From the NCBI GenBank assembly GCA_019448385.1, contig JAGTXO010000004.1, positions 1,550,001-1,614,000 on the forward strand: a stretch of 64,000 bases of DNA, given 5' to 3'. Shown here in pieces: positions 12,950 to 21,656 of the stretch. Positions within the stretch are counted from its first letter, which is position 1; each line of letters starts with the position of its first letter. The DNA comes from Diacronema lutheri. Its lineage: Eukaryota > Haptophyta > Pavlovophyceae > Pavlovales > Pavlovaceae. The notes under the pieces are model-generated. The model was given only the letters and a program-made list of their open reading frames with translations, searched no databases and was not told where the DNA came from. Both the position numbers and the translations under genes were made by a program.

Positions 12950-13817
12950 CGGCGCGAGCGCGAGCGCGGGCGCGGGCGCGACGATTCGGACTCGCTGCCC
13001 GGCTCTGCCTGTGCGGGCGCGATGCACTCGGACTCGATGCCCGGCTCTGCCTTCGTGGGCGCGATTGCGGGCACGGGCGCGCCCTCGACCCCGTCGCGGT
13101 TGAAGACATCGAACTCGACGCACACGCCGTGGTCCTCGAAGTCGGTGGCCTCGCTGTCGTTCGCGTAAGCCTCGAGCGAACTCGCAACGAGCGACGACAT
13201 CTCGGCGTGGAGCCAGCACATCTCATGCTGCACCGCGTGATCAGGTTCTTGAGCGCTCCGTTGAAAGAGTCACTCCCACAGAGGCGCTCGCTGCACCACA
13301 CCAGATAGCCATCGAGCTTGTGAGGCGTGCTCGTGCGCCCGTGCGAGGTCCTTGGAGAGCGCGTCGGCGCGCGCGCACATGCCGTCGCATGATTTGGCCG
13401 TTGTCATGCTGTGCTTCCAAGGCCTGGTGCTCGGCGTTGAGCGTGTCGTGATCCACGCGAACGAGCTGCAACCAGCTGCAGCAGCCGCGCGACGCCGCTG
13501 TCGCCGACGATGCGCTGGAGCATGTGGCCCATGAGGTGCGCGCGGCACGTGGCGAGCGCGACATTCTTGCGCAGCAGCGCGAGGATCCGGGCGCCGCGGA
13601 CGAGCCGGCCCATGCACTTGAGCGCGTAGATTCGGCCGCACATGCACGCGCCGACGACCGAGTCGGCGGGCCCGCCGTCGAGCCAAAAGTTGGCCTCGGC
13701 CGCATCGCGGCGGCGGGCGACGCGCCGCAGGATGCGCACGCGGTAGTGCCGGTCGACGAGCAGCTCGTCGCCGAAGATCTCGTCGGGCAGCAGCTCGGAG
13801 ACGTTCTGGGGGTACAT
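12950..13817 (-). pseudogene. Unknown gene with disrupted reading frame
   Basis: I do not recognise a family. From ATG 13817 a normal-looking protein starts (MYPQNVSELLPDEIFGDELL, later FWLDGGPADSVVGACMCGRI) and continues to about 13476. There a near-duplicate of ten bases (tgcagctggt/tgcagctcgt) puts the frame out. Protein-like sequence resumes in other frames: a coiled-coil-like stretch with DHDTLNAEHQALEAQ, then LDGYLVWCSERLCGSDSFNG near 13310, then an acidic tail with repeated AEPG(I/S)ESE motifs ending near 12,980. No good splice sites join these pieces, so a decayed gene is the simplest reading. Assembly indels or unusual introns remain possible. It lies beside the inverted repeat elements, and upstream sequence to 14.1 kb shows nothing clear. 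Confidence 0.4.
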
Positions 13818-14241
13818 GTTGTGCGAGCGTGCACGCGACGAGATCTCGTCGGGCGTGCCGTCCGTTCGTTCAGAGCAGAGCGCGTCGGACCGGCAGACAG
13901 ACGATGTAGCGCGCGAAGGCACCTGCAGCGCGCGGCGTGGCCTCGCGTGCCGTCACGAAGCCGCCTGCGCGCACTGCGGAGGCGGCGAGCGCGACGAGGG
14001 CGGGCGCGGACGAGGTGCTGAGCGGCGTCACGTACGCGCCCTCGCCCGCCGAGCTCGACGCCACGGCGCTGACGATGCGCGCGGCGTACCACACCGACCG
14101 CCCCTGAGACGATGCGCGGCGCCTGCGGAGGACTGGTCCGTTGGCGCGCAAACCGTGGGCGAAAGGGCGCGAAGCCAACGGCCGTCCGCGCACGTTCAAA
14201 CGCGCGCATACCCCCCATACGGGTGGCTTCCTCCCACCTTC

Positions 14242-14577
14242 GGCGCCGCTTTTCAAAAGGGTGTAGGGTGTAGGGTGTAGGATGCAAAACAAGCCCTCCC
14301 TACATATTGTGGGGGTAATTTTGGGCCCGACGTCATTCCTTCTTCGAAGCCGTGACGTTACTCACATACGAGTACTTTTACTTAGTGTAGGATGTATCTA
14401 TTCTCTAAGCATTTACATAGTGTAGGCTGTAGGATAAGTACGGTTATGAAAGTCCCATAGGGGGAGAAGGAATGACGCTGTGACGAAAGAAGGAATGACG
14501 TCGGGCCCAAATGTGGGGAGGGCTTGTTTTGCATCCTACACCCTACACCCTACACCCTTTTAGAAAGCGGCGGCGCC
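14242..14577. mobile_element. MITE-like element, copy A
   Basis: A 336-bp unit whose two ends are inverted copies. From the edge inward each end reads roughly GGCGCCG...CTTT..AAAAGGG, then three TGTAGGG-like repeats, then GGATGCAAAACAAGCCCTCC. The interior is AT-rich compared with the host DNA and has no coding potential. A nearly identical inverted copy lies 243 bp away. Short length, terminal inverted repeats, no ORF and two copies fit a non-autonomous DNA element. A target-site duplication is not obvious. Confidence 0.65.
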
Positions 14578-14820
14578 CCGGAGCATGGCGGCTCGACAGC
14601 ATGGCGCCTCGACAGCATGGCGCCTCGACAGCATGGCGTCGTCCAGCGTCACGCCGCGTCGTGGTCCTGCCGCTCCTCCGTGGCGCACGGATGGCGCTCC
14701 TCCGTGACGCAGCCGAACGACGTCGCGGCGTCACGGCCCGGGCGCAGTCGCCATCCTGGACGCCACGCTGGACGGCGCCATGCTGTCGAGGCGCCATGCT
14801 GTCGAGCCGCCATGCTCCGA
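14578..14820. repeat. Spacer with inverted arms between the two elements
   Basis: Both ends carry inverted copies of a GAGCATGGCGGCTCGACAGC-type sequence, with internal tandem repeats of ctcgacagcatggcgc. The large palindrome formed by the two flanking elements therefore continues into the spacer, leaving only about 100 bp around 14,700 unpaired. The same gagcatggcg motif appears again just right of copy B. No gene is seen. Confidence 0.7.
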
Positions 14821-15158
14821 GGCGCCGCCGCTTTCTAAAGGGTGTAGGGTGTAGGGTGTAGGATGCAAAACAAGCCCTCCCCACATTTGGGCCCGACGTC
14901 ATTCCTTCTTTCGTCACAGCGTCATTCCTTCTCCCCCTATGGGACTTTCATAACCGTACTTATCCTACAGCCTACACTATGTAAATATGTAAATGCTTAG
15001 AGAATAGATACTAGATACATCCTACACTAAGTAAAAGTACTCGTATGTGAGTAACGTCACGGCTTCGAAGAAGGAATGACGTCGGGCCCAAATGTGGGGA
15101 GGGCTTGTTTTGCATCCTACACCCTACACCCTACACCCTTTTAGAAAGCGGCGGCGCC
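14821..15158. mobile_element. MITE-like element, copy B (inverted)
   Basis: A 338-bp unit that is the reverse complement of the copy at 14242-14577. A few small indels separate them: an extra tagtatct, an extra atttacat, and a different stretch next to one terminal repeat. The telomere-like TGTAGGG triplets and the GCAAAACAAGCCCTCC motif are intact at both ends. High similarity between copies implies recent duplication or gene conversion. Confidence 0.65.
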
Positions 15159-15252
15159 TCAGAGCATGGCGCCCGCCCGCTCGAGCCGGACCTCCGCGCA
15201 GCCGGACTCGCCCCGCCCCGGGCTGCTCTAGCTGGGCGACGTCGTGCGCGCC

Positions 15253-15537
15253 TCAGAACGCCGCGCTCGCCACGCGCACGTAGCCCTCGTCCGGGTCCGG
15301 CTCGGGCGCCGCGTCGCGCACCGAGCGCGACGCGGCCTCGACGCCCGGCGTTTCGGCACGCGAGGCGACGGATGCCTCGTCCGGCCGGCCCCACGGCAGC
15401 TGCAGCTCGAGCTGGCGCTGGATGATGCGCGGCGTCGCCACGCGCCCGTGCTGCACCTCGCGACGTCGCGCGCGCACGTAGAGCACGATCGCCACCGAGC
15501 CGCTGAGGCCCATCATCGCGCCGAGCAGCACCGACAT
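15253..15537 (-). CDS. Small single-pass membrane protein
   Basis: Predicted 94-residue protein, family not recognised. The first 25 residues (MSVLLGAMMGLSGSVAIVLY) form one hydrophobic segment followed by a basic cluster (VRARRREVQ), giving an N-out/C-in style anchor. The remainder is a soluble acidic tail ending VRVASAAF. ATG 15537 was chosen because the in-frame codon further upstream at 15618 is GTG. It diverges from the broken helicase gene at 15732, leaving 194 bp that could be a shared promoter. Composition matches host genes. A chance ORF cannot be excluded. Confidence 0.45.
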   Translation of the reverse strand: MSVLLGAMMGLSGSVAIVLYVRARRREVQHGRVATPRIIQRQLELQLPWGRPDEASVASRAETPGVEAASRSVRDAAPEPDPDEGYVRVASAAF

Positions 15538-15731
15538 TGTGGTCTCCTTGTCTGCTTGGGCGCGAACGGAAAACGCGCGAAGGGTGGCGACGAAGATCGT
15601 TGGGTTGGGTTGGGCCACCGGCTCCCGAGGGTTGCTTGTGGCGCTCGACTGACCGTTGGCCCAGCTTTTTTTTTTCTCTAACCTACTGTGGAGCCGCCTG
15701 CAGCGTGATCTATCTCCCGCGCAAAACGACC

Positions 15732-18100
15732 ATGGCCGCCATCGACCTGCGCGCCTTCGACGCGGCGCTCGTCAACTGCGAGATCGTGAGCACGCGGCCG
15801 GTCAAGCCGAGCGAGAAGGCGCGCACGGTCGTCAAGGCTGAGCCACGGGCCGTCGCGCCGCGCGCTCGCCTTCGTCACGCCGCCCTGCGTCGTCGACTGG
15901 CCCGAGCTCTCGGGCGACGGCAACTTTGGCACCACGGACGGGCCGACGGACGTCGACAAGGCGGCGTACACGGCCGGCGTGACCGACAAGGAGCTGCCGA
16001 TCGCCGGCGCACCGCTTGTGCAGATGGACGCCTACTTTGGCGCCCTGCGCGCTATCGACGATCAGCGCGTCGAGACGGTGCACGCGCGCCAGAAGGAGCT
16101 GCTCGACACGCGCGGCCTCTCGAAGGAGGAGGTGCGCGGCAAGCTCTCGCCCACCGTCAAGCCCAAATATCAAGGACGGCACGCTCGCGTACACGCGGCT
16201 GAACATGTCGACGCGCACGTTCACGTGGGCGGGCTCCGAGCGCGTCGTGCCGCTCGTCGACGCGCGGCGCGAACCGGTCGACGAGATCCGGCACGAGGAC
16301 GTCTGCGCCATCGCCACGCAGCTCGACTGCGTCTACACGGGGCTCACGGGCTCGATGTTTGGCACCAAGTGGAACGTGTGCGGGGTCATGCTCCTCAGGC
16401 GCGCCGAGCAGCGCCCGCAGCCCGGCTCGGACGCCTTCGCCTCGTACGGCGTGCCCGCCTGGGCCGACACGTTCGACTCCACGGGGCTGTACGTGCCCGA
16501 CGAGCGCGAGCGCGCGGCGGCGCTCGCGGCGGTGGCCGGTCTGCGAACGGCGCGCGCGCCGGCCGGGCCGGGCGGGCGCGAGCTCGCGCGCGCGCAGGGC
16601 TACCATCGCGCCGAGCAGGCTGCGAGCGCGGCGGCGGCGCGCGCGGCGATGGCCGAGACCGGCCAGCAGCGCGCGCTCCACGGCGCGGTCGTCGACTCGG
16701 CGCTGCGCGGCGTGGGCGACCGGCTGCACTTTTGCGACGCGCCGGGCGGCACGGGCAAGACGTTCGTCGAGCGCGCCATCATCGCCGCCGTGCGCGCGGA
16801 TGGGCACGCGGTCGTCGTGTGCGCGTCCTCGGGCGTCGCCGCCACGCTGCTGCCCGACGGCCGCACCTTCCACTCGACCTTCAAGGTGCCCGTCGGCGCC
16901 GACTCGGACGGGCAAGCCCTTTTATGTCGTGCCGCGCTCCGAGCGCGGGCGCTCCGTGGCCGCCGCGGCGAATGATCAGAAGCGGGGCCGCCTCGACTCG
17001 CTCGATCGGTGTTTGCGCGACGTGACGGGCGTCGACGAGCGCTTCGGCAGCAAGACGTTGCTGCTCGCCGGCGACTTTTGCCAGTGCTTGCCGGTGGTGC
17101 GGCGCGGCTCGCGCGCGCAGATCGTGCGCTCCTGCCTCAAGTACTCGGCGCCGTGGCAGCACGATCGGCCGCACGCCTTGGTCGAGAACGTTCGCGCCTC
17201 GAACGCGGCGCGCGACACGGGCGACGCGCTCGGCGCGGGCGAGTGGGCGAAGCTGCCGCGCAGCCTCGGCGACGGCGCCTTTCCCGCGGCGGTGCCGCCT
17301 GCGGGGGCCATGCCCGGCGCATTCCCGCTCGATCCCGTGCAGCTGCCCGAGGCCGTCGGCGGCGTCCCCATCCGCGTGGGCTCGGCCTACCCGACGGAGC
17401 TCGTGACGACTTTGTCCACGGCGCGACGTGTTGGACCGACGACGGCTCGCTGTGCGACCGCGCGGTGCTCTGCGCCAAGCAGACGGACGTGGCGCGGATC
17501 AACTGGCTGGCGATCGGCCGCTTCCCGGGCGCGGCGGCGAGGTGCGCGTCGGCGGACGAGCTGGCGCGACGACGGGGCGGGCGGGCAGATTGCGCTGGCG
17601 TCGGTCGAATTCCTCGACTCGCTCGAGCACGCGCAGATGCCGCACCGCGTCCTCGACCTGAAGCCCGGGATGGTGGTGATGCTGCTGCGCAACCTCTCGC
17701 CCGGCGAGGGGCTGTGCGGCGGCACGCGGCTGATCGTGCGCGGCGTGCGCGCCGGCGGCCGGCTGCTCGAGTGCGCACGCCCCGGCGCGGCCGCCGGGCG
17801 CGACAGCACCGTGCTCGTCGCGCGTGTCGACCACCACTCGCCCGACGACGGCACGTTCGCGCTTGTGCGGATGCGCCGCCAGTTCCCCGGTGCGGCCGGC
17901 GTAACGAGGCGCAGGGGCAAGCGCTCGGGTGCGCGGGCGTGTGGCTCGCCGAGCCGTGCTTCACGCACGGCCAGCTCCACGTGGCCGCTTCGCGCGTCGG
18001 GCACACGTCGCGCGTCCGCTTTGCGCTCGGCCCGGACCTCGTGACGCGCAGCGTCGTCTTCAAAGAGGTGCTCCGCGCGGTCAGCGGTGGCGAGGCGGCG
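15732..18100 (+). pseudogene. PIF1-family helicase with extra N-terminal domain, frame disrupted
   Basis: The start is good (AAAACGACCATGGCC at 15732). The N-terminal region has a pattern I associate with a family found in algal large DNA viruses and some algae, possibly single-strand-DNA binding: VTPPCVVDWPELSGDGNF, then QMDAYFGALRAIDDQ, then GLTGSMFGTKWNV. This resemblance is from memory and tentative. It is followed in one continuous frame (about 16175-16915) by PIF1 motifs CDAPGGTGKTF and CASSGVAATLL. Later motifs are LLLAGDFCQCLPVVRRGSR, NLSPGEGLCGGTRLIV and NEAQGQALGCAGVWL with FTHGQLHVAASRV. To read these motifs the frame must change near 15,860, 16,165, 16,915, 17,405, 17,575 and 17,910 without splice sites. 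Six indels in 2.4 kb indicate a dead copy, or a poorly assembled stretch. Confidence 0.7.
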
Positions 18101-19603
18101 GCGGCGGCGCTCGCCGCGGCCGCCGTCGCCGCCGCGCGCGAATGCGCGGCGGCGGCGCGCGGTGGCGGCGGGCGCGGACGGCGCGCGCGGCGCCGGCGGC
18201 GGGCGGCGCGCTGGCGGCGGGCGCGCCGCCGGCGCGCGGTGCTGGCCAGCACCCGCCGGCGCGACGCCCGCCGCGCCGCTCGCGCCGACGCGCAGCCGTC
18301 GGGTGCTCGCCAGCACCGCGCGCCGCGCGACCGGCCCGCGTACCTGCGCGCCCTTCTAGGGCGCGCAGGGCGGCGCCAATGCGGCCGGCGCGCAGGGGCC
18401 TCAAGCCGGCGCGCTGCCCGCCGCCGCGTGGGTCGCCGCTGCGCGCGTGCCGTCGGCGCTGCCGCCGTCCGGCGTCGCGCTCGCGCCGCAGCCGCAGCCG
18501 CCGCCGTCGCCGCCGCCTGCCGCCTGCCGGCAAGCTGGGCAAGTGCGCAGCGGCGGCGACGGCGGTGCGCGACCCGGCGAGCAAGCGGCGCGCCGCCGAG
18601 CCGGGGGCGGGCTCCGCGGGCGACGAGGCTCGCCAGCCACTCGCACCACTCGCGCGCCAAGCGCGCACAACGCCCCCCCCCCCCCCCTCCCCCCCCCCCG
18701 ATGAATTTAATGCTCATACCATGGCGTCGCGCCACGGCAGTACGCCCGTGGCCCCGGCGGCCAGCCTCGCGCCGCTACGCCGTGTCGTCGCGGCCGGCGC
18801 ACACAGCGAACTGTGTGTCCGCGGCACATGACCGGCTGCTCGCGCGCGCCGAGCTTGCCGAACTGCCCGCGCTGGAATGGCGCGTTGCGGGCGTGCCCGC
18901 GCACCGCGCGTGTGCCATGAGCGTTCCGGGAGCGCCGCGCCGCGCGCCGAAGCGGCGCGCGGCGGAAGTGCGGCCTCGAGCCGAAGAGGGGCCGGCGCGA
19001 CCGGCCGCGAGGCGGGCGCAGACGCTCGGCGTGCCGGTCGATGCGTCGTCCAAATCCGCGTCGGGCGGGTGCGCGCCTGGGCCGGCGCTGCGTGCAGTCG
19101 GCGGGGCCCGGCCACGCGCTCGGGCGTAACGTTCGCGCCTGTTCGGCCGAGGCGCACTCGCCGTCCCCTCGCGCCGGCAACGTGCGTGCGGGCCAGCACG
19201 CAGGCAGCGTACGATGCCACGGCAGCGGCGAGCGCGTCCCCGCCGGTGTGCCGCTCGGCGCCCCGTCACGCGCAACGTGCGCGCCGCCCGCTGCATGCGC
19301 ACGCATACGCGCGCTGGTAGCGTGCGCACAATTGCCTGGGCAAGATCGTCACGCGCTCGCGCCGCCGACGCATCATTCCATGTGTCCGTTTCGGCATCTG
19401 CCACCATCCACCAGTCCTCGAAAGCCGGCTTGCGCGTGGGCGCCCGTCCGGTGCGAGAAGCGGCTCGCGTCCTCGCGCGGGGCGCCTCCGCGCCAGGCGC
19501 CCGGCGCGCGCTCGTCTTGCCGCGCCACCACGCTGATCTGCGCCCAACCCTCGCTCGCCAATTCCCCCGTCGTCCCTGCTGCGCAGCCCGCAACAGCGCG
19601 CGC
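18100..19603. other. Low-complexity stretch without an assignable gene
   Basis: Alanine/arginine-coding GC-rich DNA with two copies of a gtgct(g/c)gccagcacc motif (about 18238 and 18310) and a poly-C run at 18671-18699. In this genome such runs mark introns, so a plus-strand exon could begin just after it; the DNA there reads TPVAPAASLAPLRRVV in one frame and stops at 18831. A minus-strand frame containing KPAFEDWWMVADAETDTWND (near 19.4 kb) is equally possible. Neither is supported well enough to call. Confidence 0.4.
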
Positions 19604-21030
19604 ATGGCGCGTGCACGGCGCAGCGCCTTGAGCAAGTTTTACGTCGTCGGTCGGCAGCCTGTGGAAGACGCGTTTGACGGCCCGATGTGGCCGGTGAGAG
19701 TGCCCGGCGTGCCGCGTGGTGAGCGCCTGCACGGCTTGCCGGGCTCGGCGCGCGCCCAGCCAGCCTCCCTCCACCCCGCCGTAAACCGTGCGCGCGCTCC
19801 CCGCACACCCGGCGCTGCGCGGCGCGGCGCAGGCGCCAAAAACGAGGGCAACGCGTGCTACACGACCGTCCTTATGCAATCGCTCTTCGCCCTGAACGTG
19901 CTCCGTGCGATGCTTCGCTCCGCTTCGCGCCGTGCCAACAGTGTCATGAGGGCGCGTTTTCGGGACTTTGGCACGCTGATCGAGGACACCAAGGCGCCGA
20001 CACGGCTGTGTCTTGTGTCCGTCATTGACGTCATCTCGGGCCGTGGCGCGCGAAGGACGCCGCAGGATGCCGCTGAGTTCTTCCGGTTGCTGCTCGGCCG
20101 AGTGCCCGGGCTCGCTGCGGCCTTCGGAGCCGACACACGCGTCGGGCCAGTGCTCGAGCAGATCGCCGTGCCTTCAGAGTCCGGCGAGGGCGTCGCCGTA
20201 CTCGTCAGCGTCGGCGGCGATGCGGCGCGCGCGCTTGCACACGCTCTGGGGGGCGCCGCTGGGCCGCCGCGGGATGGCCACACGAACGCGGGCCACTCGG
20301 GCGTGCTCACGCCAGCCAGCATCGCTGTCGAGGCGCCGCGCACGACGCGCGGCAATGGCCCGCAGTGCAAGAACAACCGCGCGCTCGTGTGCGCGCCGCG
20401 GCTGCTACTCGGCGGGCGCGACCACCTCCTCGTCGCCGGCGTGGTGCACGTGGGCGAGGGGCCGATGAGCGGGCACCTTGTCGCCATCGTGCTCCGCAAC
20501 GAGGCTTGGCTTCCGTGCGACGACTACAACGTGCGGCGGCGCGCACGGTCGCTCGGTGCCGCGACCGGCGGTCGAGCGCAGCCGCAACCGCCCCGTCCTC
20601 CCGCGCGGCACGCGCGCGTGGCCTGAAAGCTCGCGCGCGCGCCTGCCGCACGCACGCGCGTTGCCCGCGCAGATCTACAACGTGCCAGAGTCCGACGCGC
20701 TGGCGTGGGCAAGTGGTGCGAGCATGCTCGTTCACAGCCGGCTCGACGTGGAGCCGTTGGACCCGGCGCTGGGCTCAGCGTCACCGCCGTCGGCCGCATC
20801 GCCTGCGTGGCCGAGCTCGGAGCCCGACGCGCCGACCTTGCCGGCAGCCTGGCCGCGGGTGCGGCAGATGGCAGCGGTGCCAACAGATGCGACGATCGGC
20901 ATCGCGGAGACGGCTGCAGACATCTCTACGGCGGCGATCGGCCCAGCTGCGCGCGAGGCCCGCCAAGTTGTCTCCGTGACGCGCGCATTGCCAACAGCGG
21001 TGAGTGCGTCCTCGTCTCCGGCGGCCGCTG

Positions 21031-21073
<43 letters not shown>

Positions 21074-21288
21074 ACACACACACCACTCTCCCTACCTCCT
21101 TCCTCCTTTCGCACCTCGCACGCGCACGCCGTCCGCTGCCCGCTGCCCGCGGCCCAAATTGCCTTGCGGAAGCCGAGCAGGCAGAGCCCTGCTTGGATGG
21201 CTCCAGCGCGCATCTTGTGGATGGCGACGCTGTGGGCGAGCACGGACGCTTAAATGTGACCAGTGGCGCGCACGTGCACGTGCGCTAA
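19604..21288 (+). CDS. USP-family ubiquitin carboxyl-terminal hydrolase
   Basis: Cysteine deubiquitinase of the USP (C19) type, predicted 453 residues from exons 19604-20530, 20673-20999 and 21181-21288. The Cys box is KNEGNACYTTVLMQSLF with C85 as nucleophile. A TPQDAAEFFRLLLGRVP segment matches the usual D-x-x-E-F helix. The His box is GPMSGHLVAIVL (H291), followed by W-LPCDDYN (D306/D307). Splicing at ACAAC|gtgcgg and cgcgcag|ATC joins this to IYNVPESD and ASGASMLVHSRL, which matches the family's final AYMLxY strand, so the intron is well supported. The second intron (21000-21180) contains 39 consecutive C. An in-frame ATG at 19214 is possible. The domain is short for a USP and lies within an element-like island, so it may be mobile-element or virus-derived. 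Confidence 0.72.
21035..21073. repeat. Poly-C tract (39 C) in intron
   Basis: Thirty-nine C followed by ACACACACACC, inside the second intron of the USP gene. It occupies the place of a polypyrimidine tract. Confidence 0.85.
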
Positions 21289-21624
21289 CTGGACGTCGAG
21301 CGTGTGCGCCTTGTCCGCACGTGTGCACTCACGTGCGTCTGCGGCGATCTGCCCGGCGCGGTAGTCCGCGCGCGCGAGAGCCGCGTCGGCAGTAGGAGCA
21401 GGACATCGTACTTGCGCCCGACGAGGACGGCGAGAAGTGCGACTTTTCGCTCGGGGCCTACCATGCCGCCGAGGTTGGCGCTGGCGAGCGTGAGGCAGTC
21501 GGAGCGCGCTGGGCCCGGGTTGGAGGCCTCACCCCGGGGGACGGGAGGATTCAAGGCGTCGAGCCGCTGCGGGTGCGGCGGGAGGCCCCGGGCGGGTGTG
21601 CTAATGCGGCTCGATGGCCGCCTG

Positions 21625-21656
<32 letters not shown>

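Noticed and set aside
14256-15146. TGTAGGG repeats as a chromosome end
   Set aside because: Only three heptamers per site, inverted at each element end, with genes on both sides; this is not a telomere.
17009-19129. Plus-strand 706-codon frame as an independent gene
   Set aside because: Only two parts of it carry PIF1 motifs, which belong with motifs in the other two frames. The remainder is low-complexity.
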